Of a stretch of DNA of 64,000 nt, positions 42,801 to 51,000 are shown one piece after another. The notes beneath the pieces were generated by a model. That model worked only from the letters and a program-made list of their open reading frames with translations, was not told the origin of the DNA and did not search any database. This stretch comes from Mustela lutreola. Taxonomy: Eukaryota; Chordata; Mammalia; Carnivora; Mustelidae. Each line of letters starts with the position of its first letter. Position 1 is the first letter of the stretch. The stretch lies in assembly GCF_030435805.1 (NCBI RefSeq), contig NC_081292.1, positions 182,676,497-182,740,496 of the forward strand, read 5' to 3'. The position numbers and the translations under genes were made by a program.

Positions 42801-43991
42801 CCCAGTACCCTCAGCTTTCCCTATCAGTCCCTTAAGCTGAAAAAAGGTCAGGGGAGGGGAGAAGTTTGAGCTAGGGAACATACCTGGTCTTCAGGAAGTT
42901 TTCCGTCATCTTCCAAGATCTGAAAGAGCTCTCCCTCAGCGTAGTCTGTCACCACTACCACCTGCAAGGAGAAGGCAAAGGTCCTGATGGCTCCAGCTTG
43001 ATACATTCTGAGGCCGGGAAATTTCTGGGAAGAGTGACCCAAAACCGAAGGGCACCTCTTTGTCTGTCTCAAAGCTGTCAAGCATATGTACAATGTTGGG
43101 ATGCCGCAGACCCCGCATGATTTCAATCTCTCGTTGCAGGTTCCTTAACTCCTTCTCTGAGCGTCCCAGTTTTGGAATGAACTTCAGGGCCACCACCTGT
43201 CAGTGGTAATATGAAAAAGAGTAAAGGCCTAACCACGCTATTGAAACATTCACCTAGAGCTCCAGAATTCAGGCTTTCGATTGTGAGAGCAAATTCTCAT
43301 TCCTCACCAGTCTCCTACTCCCCTTCCCCATGGTACCCTGGCCTTATCCAGCCCCTCCCCACCTCCCCGCCAACCTCTTGCCCTAGGAAACACCAGCCTT
43401 GGCCAGACAGATCCCTTTGGTGGATTCTGGGAGAGGTGTTCTGATCTGGGTAAAGAACTCTGATTTAAGAGATTTAGGGGAAAGAGAAGGAAGAAACAAC
43501 GAGGAAAAAAGAACAGAGTTCAAGTGGTCAATCTCTTCTTACATGGTATGATAGAGGAGAAGTAACAGTAAACATAAAATTTATTTGTTTACTACATGCC
43601 AGACACTGTACTAGTATAGTAATTCAGCACAAATCACATTTAATCCTCAAACTCCATTAATCAGATACTACTCATAATTATCCTTATTGTAGAGATGAGA
43701 GGAGACAGACACTGAAAGTTTAAGTAACTTGTTCAAACTACTTATCTAGGATCTGAACTCAAGTAATCCAATATTAGGGCCCAATACTCTGTGAGAGGAA
43801 TGAGGGAGTCAGCTCCTCAGGAACACAGGTCGCTATTCTGGTCCCATTTTCCGCGGTGGCTGGAAGTACAGAATCCCACCCAAGAGATACCCCTCTTTGT
43901 TCACCACCTGAGCACTGTATTTTCTTCGACCCTTGTACACCCTCCCAAAGGAGCCTTCTCCAATCATCTCCAACACGTGGTACTTTTCCAT
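20932..43991 (-). CDS. STK36: STK36 (fused homologue), complete coding span in 26 exons
   Basis: STK36 is the vertebrate 'fused' serine/threonine kinase-family protein. It helps build the central pair of motile cilia and binds GLI factors and KIF27 in the Hedgehog pathway; human loss causes a primary ciliary dyskinesia. The 26 exons joined at GT-AG sites give 1315 codons plus a stop, the human length, with no break. Residues 1-254 are the kinase domain: glycine loop IGEGSFG (10-16), VALK lysine 33, HRDMKPQN (123-130, catalytic D125), DFG 143-145 and SPE. The long C-terminal half is helical, with Armadillo/HEAT-like repeats clearest in exon 25. The start ATG (43991-43989) is the first residue of the known [12 protein letters not shown]-terminus. 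It shares a CpG-island promoter with RNF25, head to head. All kinase motifs are intact. Gene identity is near certain; it was recognised from memory of the human protein. Confidence 0.97.
21076..22087 (-). other. STK36: STK36 intron 25
   Basis: Holds a plus-strand MIR piece at about 21600-21770 ('cacctgcaaaatggggacta'). A short (AAAGA)n run is at 21133-21155. Nothing else recognised. Confidence 0.55.
22088..22834 (-). CDS. STK36: STK36 coding exon 25 (largest)
   Basis: Residues 1020-1268, [15 protein letters not shown] to CIHQ. Leucine-rich Armadillo/HEAT-like repeats, for example [17 protein letters not shown] and [15 protein letters not shown]. Donor CAG|GTACAC. Confidence 0.97.
23425..23572 (-). 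CDS. STK36: STK36 coding exon 24
   Basis: Residues 970-1019, [15 protein letters not shown] to AHLLQ. Weak donor CAG|GTGCAT. Confidence 0.94.
23794..23941 (-). CDS. STK36: STK36 coding exon 23
   Basis: Residues 921-970, (G)[14 protein letters not shown] to HPLGR(A). Donor GC|GTGAGT. Confidence 0.95.
24178..24352 (-). CDS. STK36: STK36 coding exon 22
   Basis: Residues 863-921, [14 protein letters not shown] to WTLISPQ(G). Donor AAG|GTATCT. Confidence 0.95.
24719..24793 (-). CDS. STK36: STK36 coding exon 21
   Basis: Residues 838-862, [14 protein letters not shown] to LLTQ. Too short to give an open frame of its own. Donor CAG|GTGCAG. Confidence 0.93.
24794..26364 (-). other. STK36: STK36 intron 20 with an unassigned ancient repeat
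   Basis: About 24990-25790 resembles a mammal-wide repeat with phrases such as 'gagtttgaactttatcccag', 'gaaagctcaccctggtggca' and 'gaggactcccaggtctctga'. I do not recall the family name. A similar copy lies at 57330-57640. Confidence 0.5.
26365..26475 (-). CDS. STK36: STK36 coding exon 20
   Basis: Residues 801-837, [13 protein letters not shown] to LSAPAE. Donor GAG|GTGAGG. Confidence 0.95.
26657..26720 (-). CDS. STK36: STK36 coding exon 19
   Basis: Residues 779-800, [14 protein letters not shown] to VSLV. Donor GTG|GTGAGT. Confidence 0.94.
26999..27087 (-). CDS. STK36: STK36 coding exon 18
   Basis: Residues 750-779, [14 protein letters not shown] to QDLPS(G). Donor GG|GTAAGC. Confidence 0.94.
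27174..27272 (-). CDS. STK36: STK36 coding exon 17
   Basis: Residues 717-749, [14 protein letters not shown] to LLVQGK. Donor AAG|GTACGT. Confidence 0.95.
27544..27703 (+). repeat. CAN SINE, older short form (STK36 intron 16)
   Basis: Head ggggcacctgggtggctcag with 'ccacctcttgattttggctc'; the CT-rich part is reduced. Confidence 0.87.
27735..27839 (-). CDS. STK36: STK36 coding exon 16
   Basis: Residues 682-716, [14 protein letters not shown] to CLHLLK. Donor AAG|GTATGC. Confidence 0.95.
28377..28504 (-). CDS. STK36: STK36 coding exon 15
   Basis: Residues 639-681, [15 protein letters not shown] to WEAKEQ. Unusual donor CAG|GTCTGA, lacking purine at +3. Confidence 0.94.
28708..28858 (-). CDS. 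STK36: STK36 coding exon 14
   Basis: Residues 589-639, [13 protein letters not shown] to LPFHSPP(G). Donor CAG|GTAACC. Confidence 0.95.
28859..30080 (-). other. STK36: STK36 intron 13 with an L2 fragment
   Basis: 29650-30000 has L2 wording on the plus strand ('gcgccttctgcctggaatgt', 'cttctaggactccccaa'). The rest (28859-29600) shows nothing I can name. Confidence 0.5.
30081..30186 (-). CDS. STK36: STK36 coding exon 13
   Basis: Residues 553-588, (S)[13 protein letters not shown] to RRDSLM. The frame requires the acceptor TTCCCAG|CCTACAG; a second AG 7 bases on would shift the frame. Donor ATG|GTAATC. Confidence 0.93.
30618..30715 (-). CDS. STK36: STK36 coding exon 12
   Basis: Residues 521-553, [14 protein letters not shown] to RSQTGD(S). 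The acceptor is a tandem GGCAGCAG, so one glutamine may be optional. Donor AG|GTGGGA. Confidence 0.93.
30794..30846. repeat. (GAA)n-(GAAA)n microsatellite in STK36 intron 11
   Basis: Seven or so GAA units pass into GAAA units. On the sense strand it is a (TTC)n/(TTTC)n tract 80-130 bases upstream of the exon 12 acceptor. Confidence 0.9.
31399..31628 (-). repeat. CAN SINE, minus strand, with foreign A-rich middle
   Basis: Begins with T-rich end then 'aaaagactttatttgacac', ends 'gagccacccaggcaccc'. The usual middle is replaced by an A/T-rich piece at 31541-31590. Confidence 0.83.
31986..32165 (-). CDS. STK36: STK36 coding exon 11
   Basis: Residues 461-520, [14 protein letters not shown] to SSSIQQ, start of the helical C-terminal region. 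Donor CAG|GTAAGC. Confidence 0.96.
32377..32555 (-). repeat. CAN SINE, minus strand, diverged (STK36 intron 10)
   Basis: T run, 'aatttattttacttatca', and 'gagccaccgaggcatc' at the right end. Confidence 0.83.
32880..33078 (+). repeat. CAN SINE, young type
   Basis: Head ggggtgcctgggtggctcag. Flanked by 'aaatcttttcactt' at both ends. Confidence 0.92.
34039..34244 (-). repeat. CAN SINE, minus strand (pair 1, left)
   Basis: Poly-T, aaagattttatttatttatt, ends 'cacccaggcgcccc'. Flanked by agtctagcagcttctt. Confidence 0.93.
34261..34489 (-). repeat. CAN SINE, minus strand (pair 1, right)
   Basis: Double poly-T start, body differs from its left neighbour ('agagatcacaagtagacaga'). Also flanked by agtctagcagcttctt. 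Confidence 0.93.
34719..34905 (-). repeat. CAN SINE, minus strand (pair 2, left)
   Basis: Ends 'cacccaggcgcccc', flanked by aaatgttatc motifs. Confidence 0.93.
34918..35116 (-). repeat. CAN SINE, minus strand (pair 2, right)
   Basis: Ends 'cacccaggcgcccc', flanked by aaatgttatcctttt on both sides. Shares 'atcacaagcagatggagagg' with the 34039 copy. Confidence 0.93.
35215..35330 (-). repeat. Carnivore L1 3' end, minus strand
   Basis: 'ccaatatattgtacatcact' and 'ataatacccagtgctgatca' are the reverse of the L1 end seen at 9583 and 17740. Confidence 0.7.
35532..35728 (+). repeat. CAN SINE, plus strand (inverted pair, left arm)
   Basis: Head ccggcgcctgggtggctgag; its tail meets the tail of the next copy. 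Confidence 0.9.
35729..35922 (-). repeat. CAN SINE, minus strand (inverted pair, right arm)
   Basis: Tail 'aaaaagatgtatttatttat' at the left, 'gagcctcccaggagcccc' at the right. Older and more diverged than its partner. Confidence 0.87.
36088..36231 (-). CDS. STK36: STK36 coding exon 10
   Basis: Residues 413-460, [13 protein letters not shown] to LHEAGGQ. Donor CAG|GTAATG, next to the 3.9 kb SINE-rich intron 10. Confidence 0.96.
36505..36702 (+). repeat. CAN SINE, young type (STK36 intron 9)
   Basis: Head ggggcgcctgggtggctcag and tail AAATAAATAAATAAAATC. An A run precedes it at 36483-36500. Confidence 0.92.
37298..37397 (-). CDS. STK36: STK36 coding exon 9
   Basis: Residues 379-412, [14 protein letters not shown] to AVDLENE. 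Donor GAG|GTAAGC. Confidence 0.95.
37911..38098 (-). CDS. STK36: STK36 coding exon 8
   Basis: Residues 317-379, [13 protein letters not shown] to GEAPPAP(R), a low-complexity linker. Donor CG|GTGAGG. Confidence 0.94.
38250..38419 (-). CDS. STK36: STK36 coding exon 7
   Basis: Residues 260-316, [14 protein letters not shown] to MAEEAKQK. Acceptor CCTGCAG, donor AAG|GTATGT. Confidence 0.95.
38680..38773 (-). CDS. STK36: STK36 coding exon 6
   Basis: Residues 229-260, [20 protein letters not shown] to AGRVT: the end of the kinase domain. Donor A|GTGAGT. Confidence 0.95.
39569..39774 (+). repeat. CAN SINE, young type
   Basis: Head ggggcgcctgggtggctcag, tail with (AAAT)n. Flanked by 'aaattcca' on both sides. 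Confidence 0.92.
39822..40020 (+). repeat. CAN SINE, young type
   Basis: Head ggggtgcctgggtggctcag; flanked by 'aagaaataaaaagggtg' on both sides. Confidence 0.93.
40587..40836 (-). CDS. STK36: STK36 coding exon 5
   Basis: Residues 145-228: activation segment ([12 protein letters not shown]) and kinase C-lobe to PCFK. Donor AAG|GTAATG. Confidence 0.96.
41078..41208 (-). CDS. STK36: STK36 coding exon 4
   Basis: Residues 102-145, with catalytic HRDMKPQN and DFG. Donor GG|GTGAGA splits the glycine of DFG. Confidence 0.96.
41483..41697 (+). repeat. CAN SINE
   Basis: Head ggggcacctggctgggtcag with (AAT)n tail. Preceded by 'ataccaccacctcct' and followed by 'gataccacctcct'. Confidence 0.9.
41711..41829 (+). 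repeat. CAN SINE, 5' truncated
   Basis: Starts in the middle at 'tgcatcaggatccctgctca', lacking the tRNA-like head; complete tail followed by 'ataccacctccc'. Confidence 0.88.
42287..42484 (+). repeat. CAN SINE
   Basis: Head ggggtgcctgggtgacttag; flanked by 'aatagctaact' on both sides. Confidence 0.9.
42490..42720 (-). repeat. MIR, minus strand
   Basis: 'gtcaggcactcttttaaacc', 'ccttcactacagcctcatga', 'taaatgagaaaactgagaac' and 'cttgcccctgaagaaccagc' in MIR order. Confidence 0.8.
42884..42961 (-). CDS. STK36: STK36 coding exon 3
   Basis: Residues 76-101, [13 protein letters not shown] to LPEDQ, the kinase hinge. Acceptor CTTGCAG, donor CAG|GTATGT. Confidence 0.96.
43056..43196 (-). CDS. STK36: STK36 coding exon 2
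   Basis: Residues 29-75, [10 protein letters not shown] to ETDKE, with the ATP-binding lysine 33 and helix C ([13 protein letters not shown]). Acceptor CTGACAG; weak donor GAG|GTGCCC. Confidence 0.96.
43570..43790 (-). repeat. MIR, minus strand (STK36 intron 1)
   Basis: 'actacatgccagacactgta', 'ttaatcctcaaactccatta', 'gtttaagtaacttgttcaaa' follow the MIR pattern. Confidence 0.78.
43908..43991 (-). CDS. STK36: STK36 coding exon 1
   Basis: Residues 1-28, from [11 protein letters not shown] to YSAQ, with the kinase glycine loop. Donor CAG|GTGGTGAAC is weak and the next exon also starts GTGGTG. A 5' UTR continues upstream, with a likely acceptor at ttccttctgag. Confidence 0.95.
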
Positions 43992-44324
43992 GACAGAAGT
44001 TTCAGGCTCCCTCAGAAGGAAGAAGGTAGAGATGGTGGTGAAGGGCTACAGCTCCCGGGGACAGTTCCACACATCTAGGAGGCCTGGTTCGGGCATGGAA
44101 GAAAGGTTAATTAATGTTAGCCACCTTGCCTTTTCCTTTTTCATAATAATCAGGTCTCAAAAACATCGTAGGGTAGACTGGACAGAAAGATGAGATCTTG
44201 GAGCAAACAGAGCGCCTCCTGTCGTCCTCCCTCCCTTTCAGCCACCTCCTGTCCCCCAGGCCAATCTCGTTCCCACCGGACCCCGAGTTCCCCTTCCACC
44301 TCCACGCAGCCCCGCCCACCCGAC

Positions 44325-44380
44325 CCTCCCCCTGTCCCTCTTCCTCTCCCTCTCCTTCTCCCTCTCCCTCTCTCACTAGG
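44325..44380. repeat. (CCCTCT)n polypyrimidine tract
   Basis: Repeated ctccct/ctcttc units next to the GC-box minisatellite, in the shared promoter. Confidence 0.85.
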
Positions 44381-44395
44381 CCTCGCCCCTTAGGC

Positions 44396-44494
44396 CCCGC
44401 CCCCTCCGCCCAGCCTCGCCCACCCGACCCCGCCCCCTCCGCCCAGCCTCGCCCACCCGACCCCGCCCCCTCCATCCAGCCTCACCTACGGACT
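44396..44494. repeat. 33-base GC-box minisatellite, three units
   Basis: Units at 44396-44428 and 44429-44461 are identical; 44462-44494 is diverged. Each starts cccgccccctcc, an Sp1/KLF-type GC box, and contains agcctc(g/a)cc. Confidence 0.92.
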
Positions 44495-45004
44495 CCGCTT
44501 CTTCCAGCCTCTCCCAAGCTCCTGACACCTCCAGGCTTCTCAGCACCCCCTCCCACGCCCCCTGACCGCACACTTCGCAGACCGGAGCCCCTCTCTCACC
44601 CCCAGCCTAGGAGCTTCAAGCTCCTCAGGCCGAGGGACGTCGACCCTGGCCTTCAGCCCCGCCCCTTCCGGCTGCCTGCAGACTTTGCCTGACTTATAGA
44701 TCTTCTCCACCGCCACTGCCGGTCTCTTTAGACTCCCACTGCTACAAGCTGTACTCGCGGGAACTGGTCAGGGAGGTTTACAGGACGAAGGCGTTCAGAG
44801 GTGTTGGGAGAGACGGCGGACGGCCCACAGGCACTTCCTAGGGCACTTCCGAACCGTCTCTCTGGCATCAGGACCCACGAAGGACCTGGAGTCCGCGGTT
44901 GCCTAGAAACGCCCGCTAGCCTCCCTGCCTTCCTCGCTCCTCTAACTTGCCGCCCCTGACTTCCCCGAGAGTATTTCCGGTTCCGGCTGTGGGCCGGAGA
45001 AGAC

Positions 45005-45045
45005 ATGGCGGCGTCTGCGTCGGCGGCTGCAGGGGAGGAGGACTG
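45005..45045 (+). CDS. RNF25: RNF25 exon 1
   Basis: Residues 1-14, MAASASAAAGEEDW. Donor TG|GTAACT splits the tryptophan codon. Confidence 0.95.
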
Positions 45046-48000
45046 GTAACTTTGGGGGCATGGGCTTTGGCTGGCCGCCTGGATCCGGTCCGGGGGACTC
45101 GTAGTGGCCGCGCACGATCCGCACGGCGGGCTTGTGGGGCGGAGCGAGGGAAAAGGGATGACAGAGACGCTGACATGTTTCCCTAAGAGAGCTTCTGTAC
45201 TGGGGAACAGAACAGGAGGGTGGAGGGGCACTGATCTGATGGGAGAGGAGGCCGGATCTGCGCCTGTCAGGCCCGCTCGGGCTGCGCCTTATCTGGCTCG
45301 ATCCCCTCTTCTCCGGCCTCACTCCTCCCATTGTCCTGAAGTGGATTTGCTCGGGGTCCCAGAGGATGTCTGCTTAGCAGCTCCCCCCACCGCCTTTTTT
45401 ACCTCCCGGAACCGATGTCCTCCAGCCCCCGACCCACTTTCCCCCTGGATCAGCCTATTTCCGCCGAGGCTTTTCTCAGCCGTCTCCCTCCCCGACCGCA
45501 CTGAGGACCATTGTCTAAATAAAAAGCTTTACACCTCACTAAAAGCTCTCCTAGTCCTTCTCTGAAGCATTCTCAACAAGAGACCAAAACCTGGAAGGAC
45601 TCTGGTATTGGAAATAGGATAAATGTGGGTTCACTCCCCATTTTATTAGCGTGTGATGCTGACCAGGCCACCTCACGGTTCTGTGAGTCAGTGTCCTCCG
45701 AGGTTAAAAAAAAAAAGTGGGTGTGGCATCTACCTCAGAATAGTTGAGAGGATCACGGTGGATTTGTAACATAAAAGCCTTCTTTTTGTAACTAAGATGT
45801 GGGCCCATGATGGGACTAGATGAGGCCTGAAGACATAAATCAAATTTGCTATAAAGGTACCTAGTTTTGACTAGGAATCCAGGTTATCTGACTCTGAAGA
45901 ATCTCACCGTTTTTAGTACTAGGACATTATACAGTCCCCCGACCCTCCCGCCCTTTTTTTTGTCACCACGTTACCATCATCCCATTCCATATCTCACATC
46001 CAGGCCCTAGTCACAGCTAGGGTGGGTAAAGTATGGAAGGGCCTCTTAATGGACGTTACACCTCAGCATTTTATAGGTTCAGGGAACCCAGCCAGTGTCG
46101 TCCTTTTTGAGATCCTCTAGGCTCATGGTTTTCACCTTGTTTGGGCGGAACTTAAGATTCTGAGGAGACATTTCGAGCCATGGAGAGGGCAGTAGTGATT
46201 GCTCTGCTGACTTGTGGTGCTCTGAGATTCCCACACTTGTGTCAACCAAAACTACTCCACAGTTACCTATTTCATATTTGGAGGTGTCTAAGACTTAAAA
46301 AGAAAATTTGAGAACCAGTAATATATGAGTCATGCTAGGGCAGCCCTATTCTTGATGAAGAGGGAACAATACCTATTAAGAAAGGAGAATGAACATGCGT
46401 CTTTACATGCATTACCTGGGGAGAGCTATGGACTCGAGCTTATCACTAATCTTCAATGTCATTACAGTAGCTGTTTCTATAATTAAACAGGTATGTCCTC
46501 TCATTTACATCAGGACCACCAGATCCTGACCTAACCAGGTTGATCGAGATCTGCCAGATAGCAAGACTCATAAATACACTGAATGCTACTGTAGCCTTTC
46601 TTCTTTCCTTTTAAGGGAGAAGATTATATACAAAATAGGAGAAAAGAGAACATAGACTACCTACCATGGCCAAGATATTATTAGGTACTTTACATAAACA
46701 ACCTTTTATCCTCACAATAATCCTGGAGAGTAGGTGGTATTATCTATATATGGTAGACAGTGTGACTCAAACTTACAGAGATACTTACTCAGATCATGTA
46801 GCTGCTGATTGGTGCCTATACTCCAAAGCTGATGGCTCTTCTACTACATCATGGCCTTTATACCACCTAGATCTCTTCTTCTGTTCTGGTTGGTATCTCC
46901 TTTGAGTAGGCTTAGGGCAGCTGATATTGGCAGTATGTGTAGACACTGGCATCCTCATGAACAATGGTGGAGGGAAAGCCAGGAGTGGTATTGATAACCT
47001 AGATGTGAATCAGTGGACATCGTATTCCTCAGTCAGAGAGCTGGCCCACCAACAGAACGATGGAACTTAAACGGGGAGTCCAGAAACCTGGCTCTGGTTC
47101 TAGTTCTGCCTCTGTTAAACTTTGATAGTTGAGCTAGTCATTTCTCCTTCCCAGGAATCCATTTCCTCAACCGTAGACAGAAATGGTCCCTTAATCTCTG
47201 ATTCCCATGCTTCCCACCTGGCCACTTGACAACTTCAGAAAACCTATTTCCCCCATTTTTATGGGGGTTAGCAAGAGTACGCACTCAGGCCGATTGCCAG
47301 TTTCCTATAAAGCCAGCCTTCACGAGCTCTAGCAGGCTTTAACGGGGAGAGCTGTAATGGTGAGTCAATCTCCCCCTGTCTCTCTAGGGTACTGCCTTCT
47401 GAAGTCGAGGTGTTAGAGTCTATCTATCTGGATGAACTACAGGTGGTTAAAGGAAACGGCAGGTACGTATTCGACTAGACGTGGGCAGGAGTCCTCTTAT
47501 TGATGAGGGGATTCCATGCAGAATCCCTGAGCTTTGATTCAGAGAAAATGTTGTTCTCATGGAGACCAAGACAACTCATTTAATCGCCCCCAAAAGAAAG
47601 CGTCCAGTGCTCACTTCCTGCATCCGCTCTACTGTCTCACTCCCATCTTCCCCGGTCCTCAAACTCCTGCCCAGTCACCTCCCCACCCCTGACTTCTTCT
47701 ACCTCCAGATCCTCACCATGGGAGATCTTCATCACCTTGCACCCTGCCACGGCAGAAGACCAGGATTCACAGTATGTGTGCTTCACTCTGGTGCTTCAGG
47801 TCCCGGCACAGGTGAGGCACGGGCTTTAGGGCAGCAAAGCAAGGAAGGGGAGAAGCCCTGGGGTGGGTGCTTTATCAGTAACCTTATCTCCTCCCGCTAG
47901 TACCCCAATGAGGTGCCACAGATCTCTATCCGTAACCCCCGAGGACTCTCAGATGAACAGATCCAAAAGTAAGTTGGGCTGGACAGAGCAGGGAAAATGG

Positions 48001-51000
48001 GATACAGCTCAGTCTGGTGAGGGGAGGGGGCAGGCCTAATGCGTGCTTTGCCATTTTCCAGGATTTCACAGGCACTGAGCCAGGTGGCCAATGCTGGGCT
48101 GGGTACTGCCATGCTCTATGAACTCATCGAGGTAAGAGGTGTGCTAGCTCAGGAAGCTGCAAGAGCTGTTTCTCTCAAGGGAGGTAGTGGGCCCAGAATC
48201 TTATGTACATACGGGGTCATTCATTGTTAGTCCTTGTTGAGGTGAAGCCTAAATTCAGGAAGAGAAGATTTTCTTCTGTAAGAATTCCCCTCAAAAGACA
48301 GTTCTGTAGCTTCCCCAAGTGGACTATGCCTATGATTTTGCCTCTTTTACTTGGATTTTTCTTGATTCCATTTCAGTGCATTCTTTTGGTAATGGCATCC
48401 GAAAGTAGCCAGAGATAGGGACCTTGCTTAGAGGGTCTCACCAGGAATGAACATTTGAAGGCTAGCCTGCCTTTGGAGTGGACTAAAAAGTCCTGGTTCT
48501 TCTACTCAAGAGTTTCTACCCTAATGAAGTTAACAACCCATAGGGACTGCCCCAAGCTATAAGTTCACATACACAGATAACTTCTGTTGCTTGGGATTAA
48601 AAACACACAATTTAGTACAGTCTTGTTTTCCTCAGCTTTAAGTTTTGAAGAAGAATGTTCAGAAAAGAATGATGGTGGGCGGTCTGGAGTCAGAGTGGGC
48701 TTAGACCACTGTAGTGCTCCTGAGGTCGGCCTCCACAATGCAGCGTGGAACTCTGTGGAATTCCAGAGTATGAGCTATTTAGACAGCCATGCCCATGAGT
48801 TAGTTCATAGCCCAACGGGATGCCTTTGAGTTCTCTGTCTGTTGGGGCTGTCCATGCCTTGGCTTTTTCTGAAATCTGGCTCTAAGAACAGTTTTTTTGG
48901 GGGAAGTGATCATCAGAGGGGGTGAACCACAGAAGGCGTCCCAGAAGATAGGAGCGTCACCAGAACATTCTGTTCTGTCCAGGTCTGTTATTTTCATTCC
49001 TGAGATGTATTAAAGGTTATTGAATGAGTTGGGAGATCAGTGGAGGTGAATTTTGCAGCTGGTTAGATAGGGCAGGAGGGGCAAGGCCAGAGGGCAGGGC
49101 CGTGGGGAATTGATTCCAGGCCCATGGAGCCTCACCCAGACAGAAAGGCATGAACACTACCACACTAGCTTGGTGGGAGACGGTCCCGCAGTCCGTCCTG
49201 GGAATAAGTGACAAGTTTTGTGCACACAGTTCTTGCCCCTGCCTCCTTGTCTGAACAGTGTCTTCTCTCCTCCCAGAAGGGGAAGGAAATCCTCACAGAC
49301 AACAACATCCCTCATGGCCAGTGCGTCATCTGCCTCTATGGTTTCCAGGTGGGGCTCGCTCGGGACCTGGGGTCAGCTCAGGATGGGCAGTGGAGGGTTC
49401 GTGAAAGCTCTGAGGCCCTGCTCTATGCCTGTTCTCCCTTCAGGAAAAGGAGGCCTTTACCAAAACACCATGTTACCACTATTTCCACTGCCACTGCCTC
49501 GCCCGGTACATCCAGCACATGGAGCGTGAGCTACAGGTTCAAGGCCAGGAACAGGAGCATGAGCGGCAGCATGCCGAGGCCAAGCAGGTCAGCGCACCAT
49601 CCCCTGCGCTCACCCAACCCCCCAAATCACACCCTTTCCTACCCCTCTGCTCCAGTACCTCCTCACCTTTTAGGGGTCACGGATATCTGAGGTTAGTGAA
49701 AGCTCACCTCTGTTCAGAGGAGAAGGGCATTCAGATATACACATGTACCCACTGTATGCAGTTTCAGAGTTCCCAGAGCTCTGCCTAGGAAGGCAGCCCC
49801 CGCCCTGTCCTGCTTCACTGCTAAACAGAATGCCAGTGCCCTTCATGCTTGCCCCTGAGGGTTAGGCTGGCTGATGGGTTGGGGCAGCTGGCAAGCACTG
49901 TGCACGTCAAAGCAGGGCTATGATTTCTTCTCTATTTTTAGAAGGCAGTCGGTGTGCAGTGTCCGGTGTGCAGGGAGCCCCTCGTGTATGATCTTGCCTC
50001 ATTGAAAGCAGCCCCTGAGCCCCAACAGCCCATGGTAAGAGGACTCCCTTCTCATCTGAGCCAGGAATAGTGGCATTCTCCAAGGAGGGAGGGATGGCAT
50101 CTTGCTGGCCTTGAATGGGATCTCTGGAACTGGGGTGCTCCGGCGTGGGATCTCCAGAGCTGCAGCCCCTTGCCCCAGGCTAAGGTTCTGGGAGCCCAGA
50201 TACGAGGGACAAACCCAGGAACCTCATGCAGATCTCCTGAGGTGGTCCTGAAAGAGCAGGGTTCGAGTCTGCCTTCTGCTGCTTACTTTTCCCCCTGTCA
50301 TCCTACTCCCTTCCCTGTAGGAGCTGTACCAGCCCAGCGCAGAGAGCTTGCGCCAACAGGAAGAGCGCAAGCGGCTCTACCAGAGGCAGCAGGAGCGGGG
50401 GGGCATCATTGACCTTGAGGCTGAGCGGAACCGGTACTTCATCAGCCTCCAGCAGGTGAGAACAGGCTTTCTCACCCCTCCCTGACTGCTGCCTGCCTTC
50501 CCACCAGCACCCCTCTGCCCTGCTGGTCACAGGGTGAGCTTTGTTCTGCCCTCGAGGTTATAGGCTGATGGGGAAAGCCCTGGTAGTGAGCGAGGGGCCT
50601 GTAGTTCCCTGCTTCGGGGAACTGCATCTCCCTCACCACGTGTGCTTGCTTCTTTCTAGCCTCCCGCCCCTGTGGAGCCCAAGTCAGCAGTAGAGGCCTC
50701 CAGAGGATCCCATCCACCCAGCGTTCTTGCCACAGAACTGTCCGCCTCAGCAACTGCCCAACCCAACCCAGCAGCCCCTCTGCCTGTGGCCTCCCAGTAC
50801 ACGTGTGAGAAGATTCCAGGGGCTGGACCAAATCAGCAAAGGTTGGGTGAAACCCAGAAAGCTATGCTAGATCCCCCCCGGGCCAGTCGAGGCCCCTGGA
50901 AACAGCCCGAACGGAGGCACCTAAAGGGAGGGGAGTGCCATGCCCACAAAGGTGCCAGTGACACTCAGGAACTGCCACCTCCCGAGAGGCCCCTCAAGGA

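Larger units (their letters stand above)
41209..42883 (-). other. STK36: STK36 intron 3
   Basis: Has (ATTC)n at 41360-41397, three SINEs (41483, 41711, 42287), a MIR tail at 41840-41940 and a minus-strand MIR at about 42490-42720. Confidence 0.65.
44230..45320. promoter_or_regulatory. Shared STK36/RNF25 bidirectional CpG-island promoter
   Basis: GC-rich island between the divergent STK36 (start codon 43991) and RNF25 (start codon 45005). It holds several GC boxes (ccccgcccc), ETS-like cttccgg motifs (for example 44664) and a 33-base minisatellite. A minus-strand donor at 44486/44485 (GTAG|GTGAGG) is a candidate end of STK36's non-coding exon 1. RNF25 probably starts a few tens of bases before 45005. 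Confidence 0.75.

Noticed and set aside
44198-44692. 164-codon open frame on the plus strand in the STK36/RNF25 promoter
   Set aside because: Proline/serine runs come from the polypyrimidine tract and GC-box repeats.
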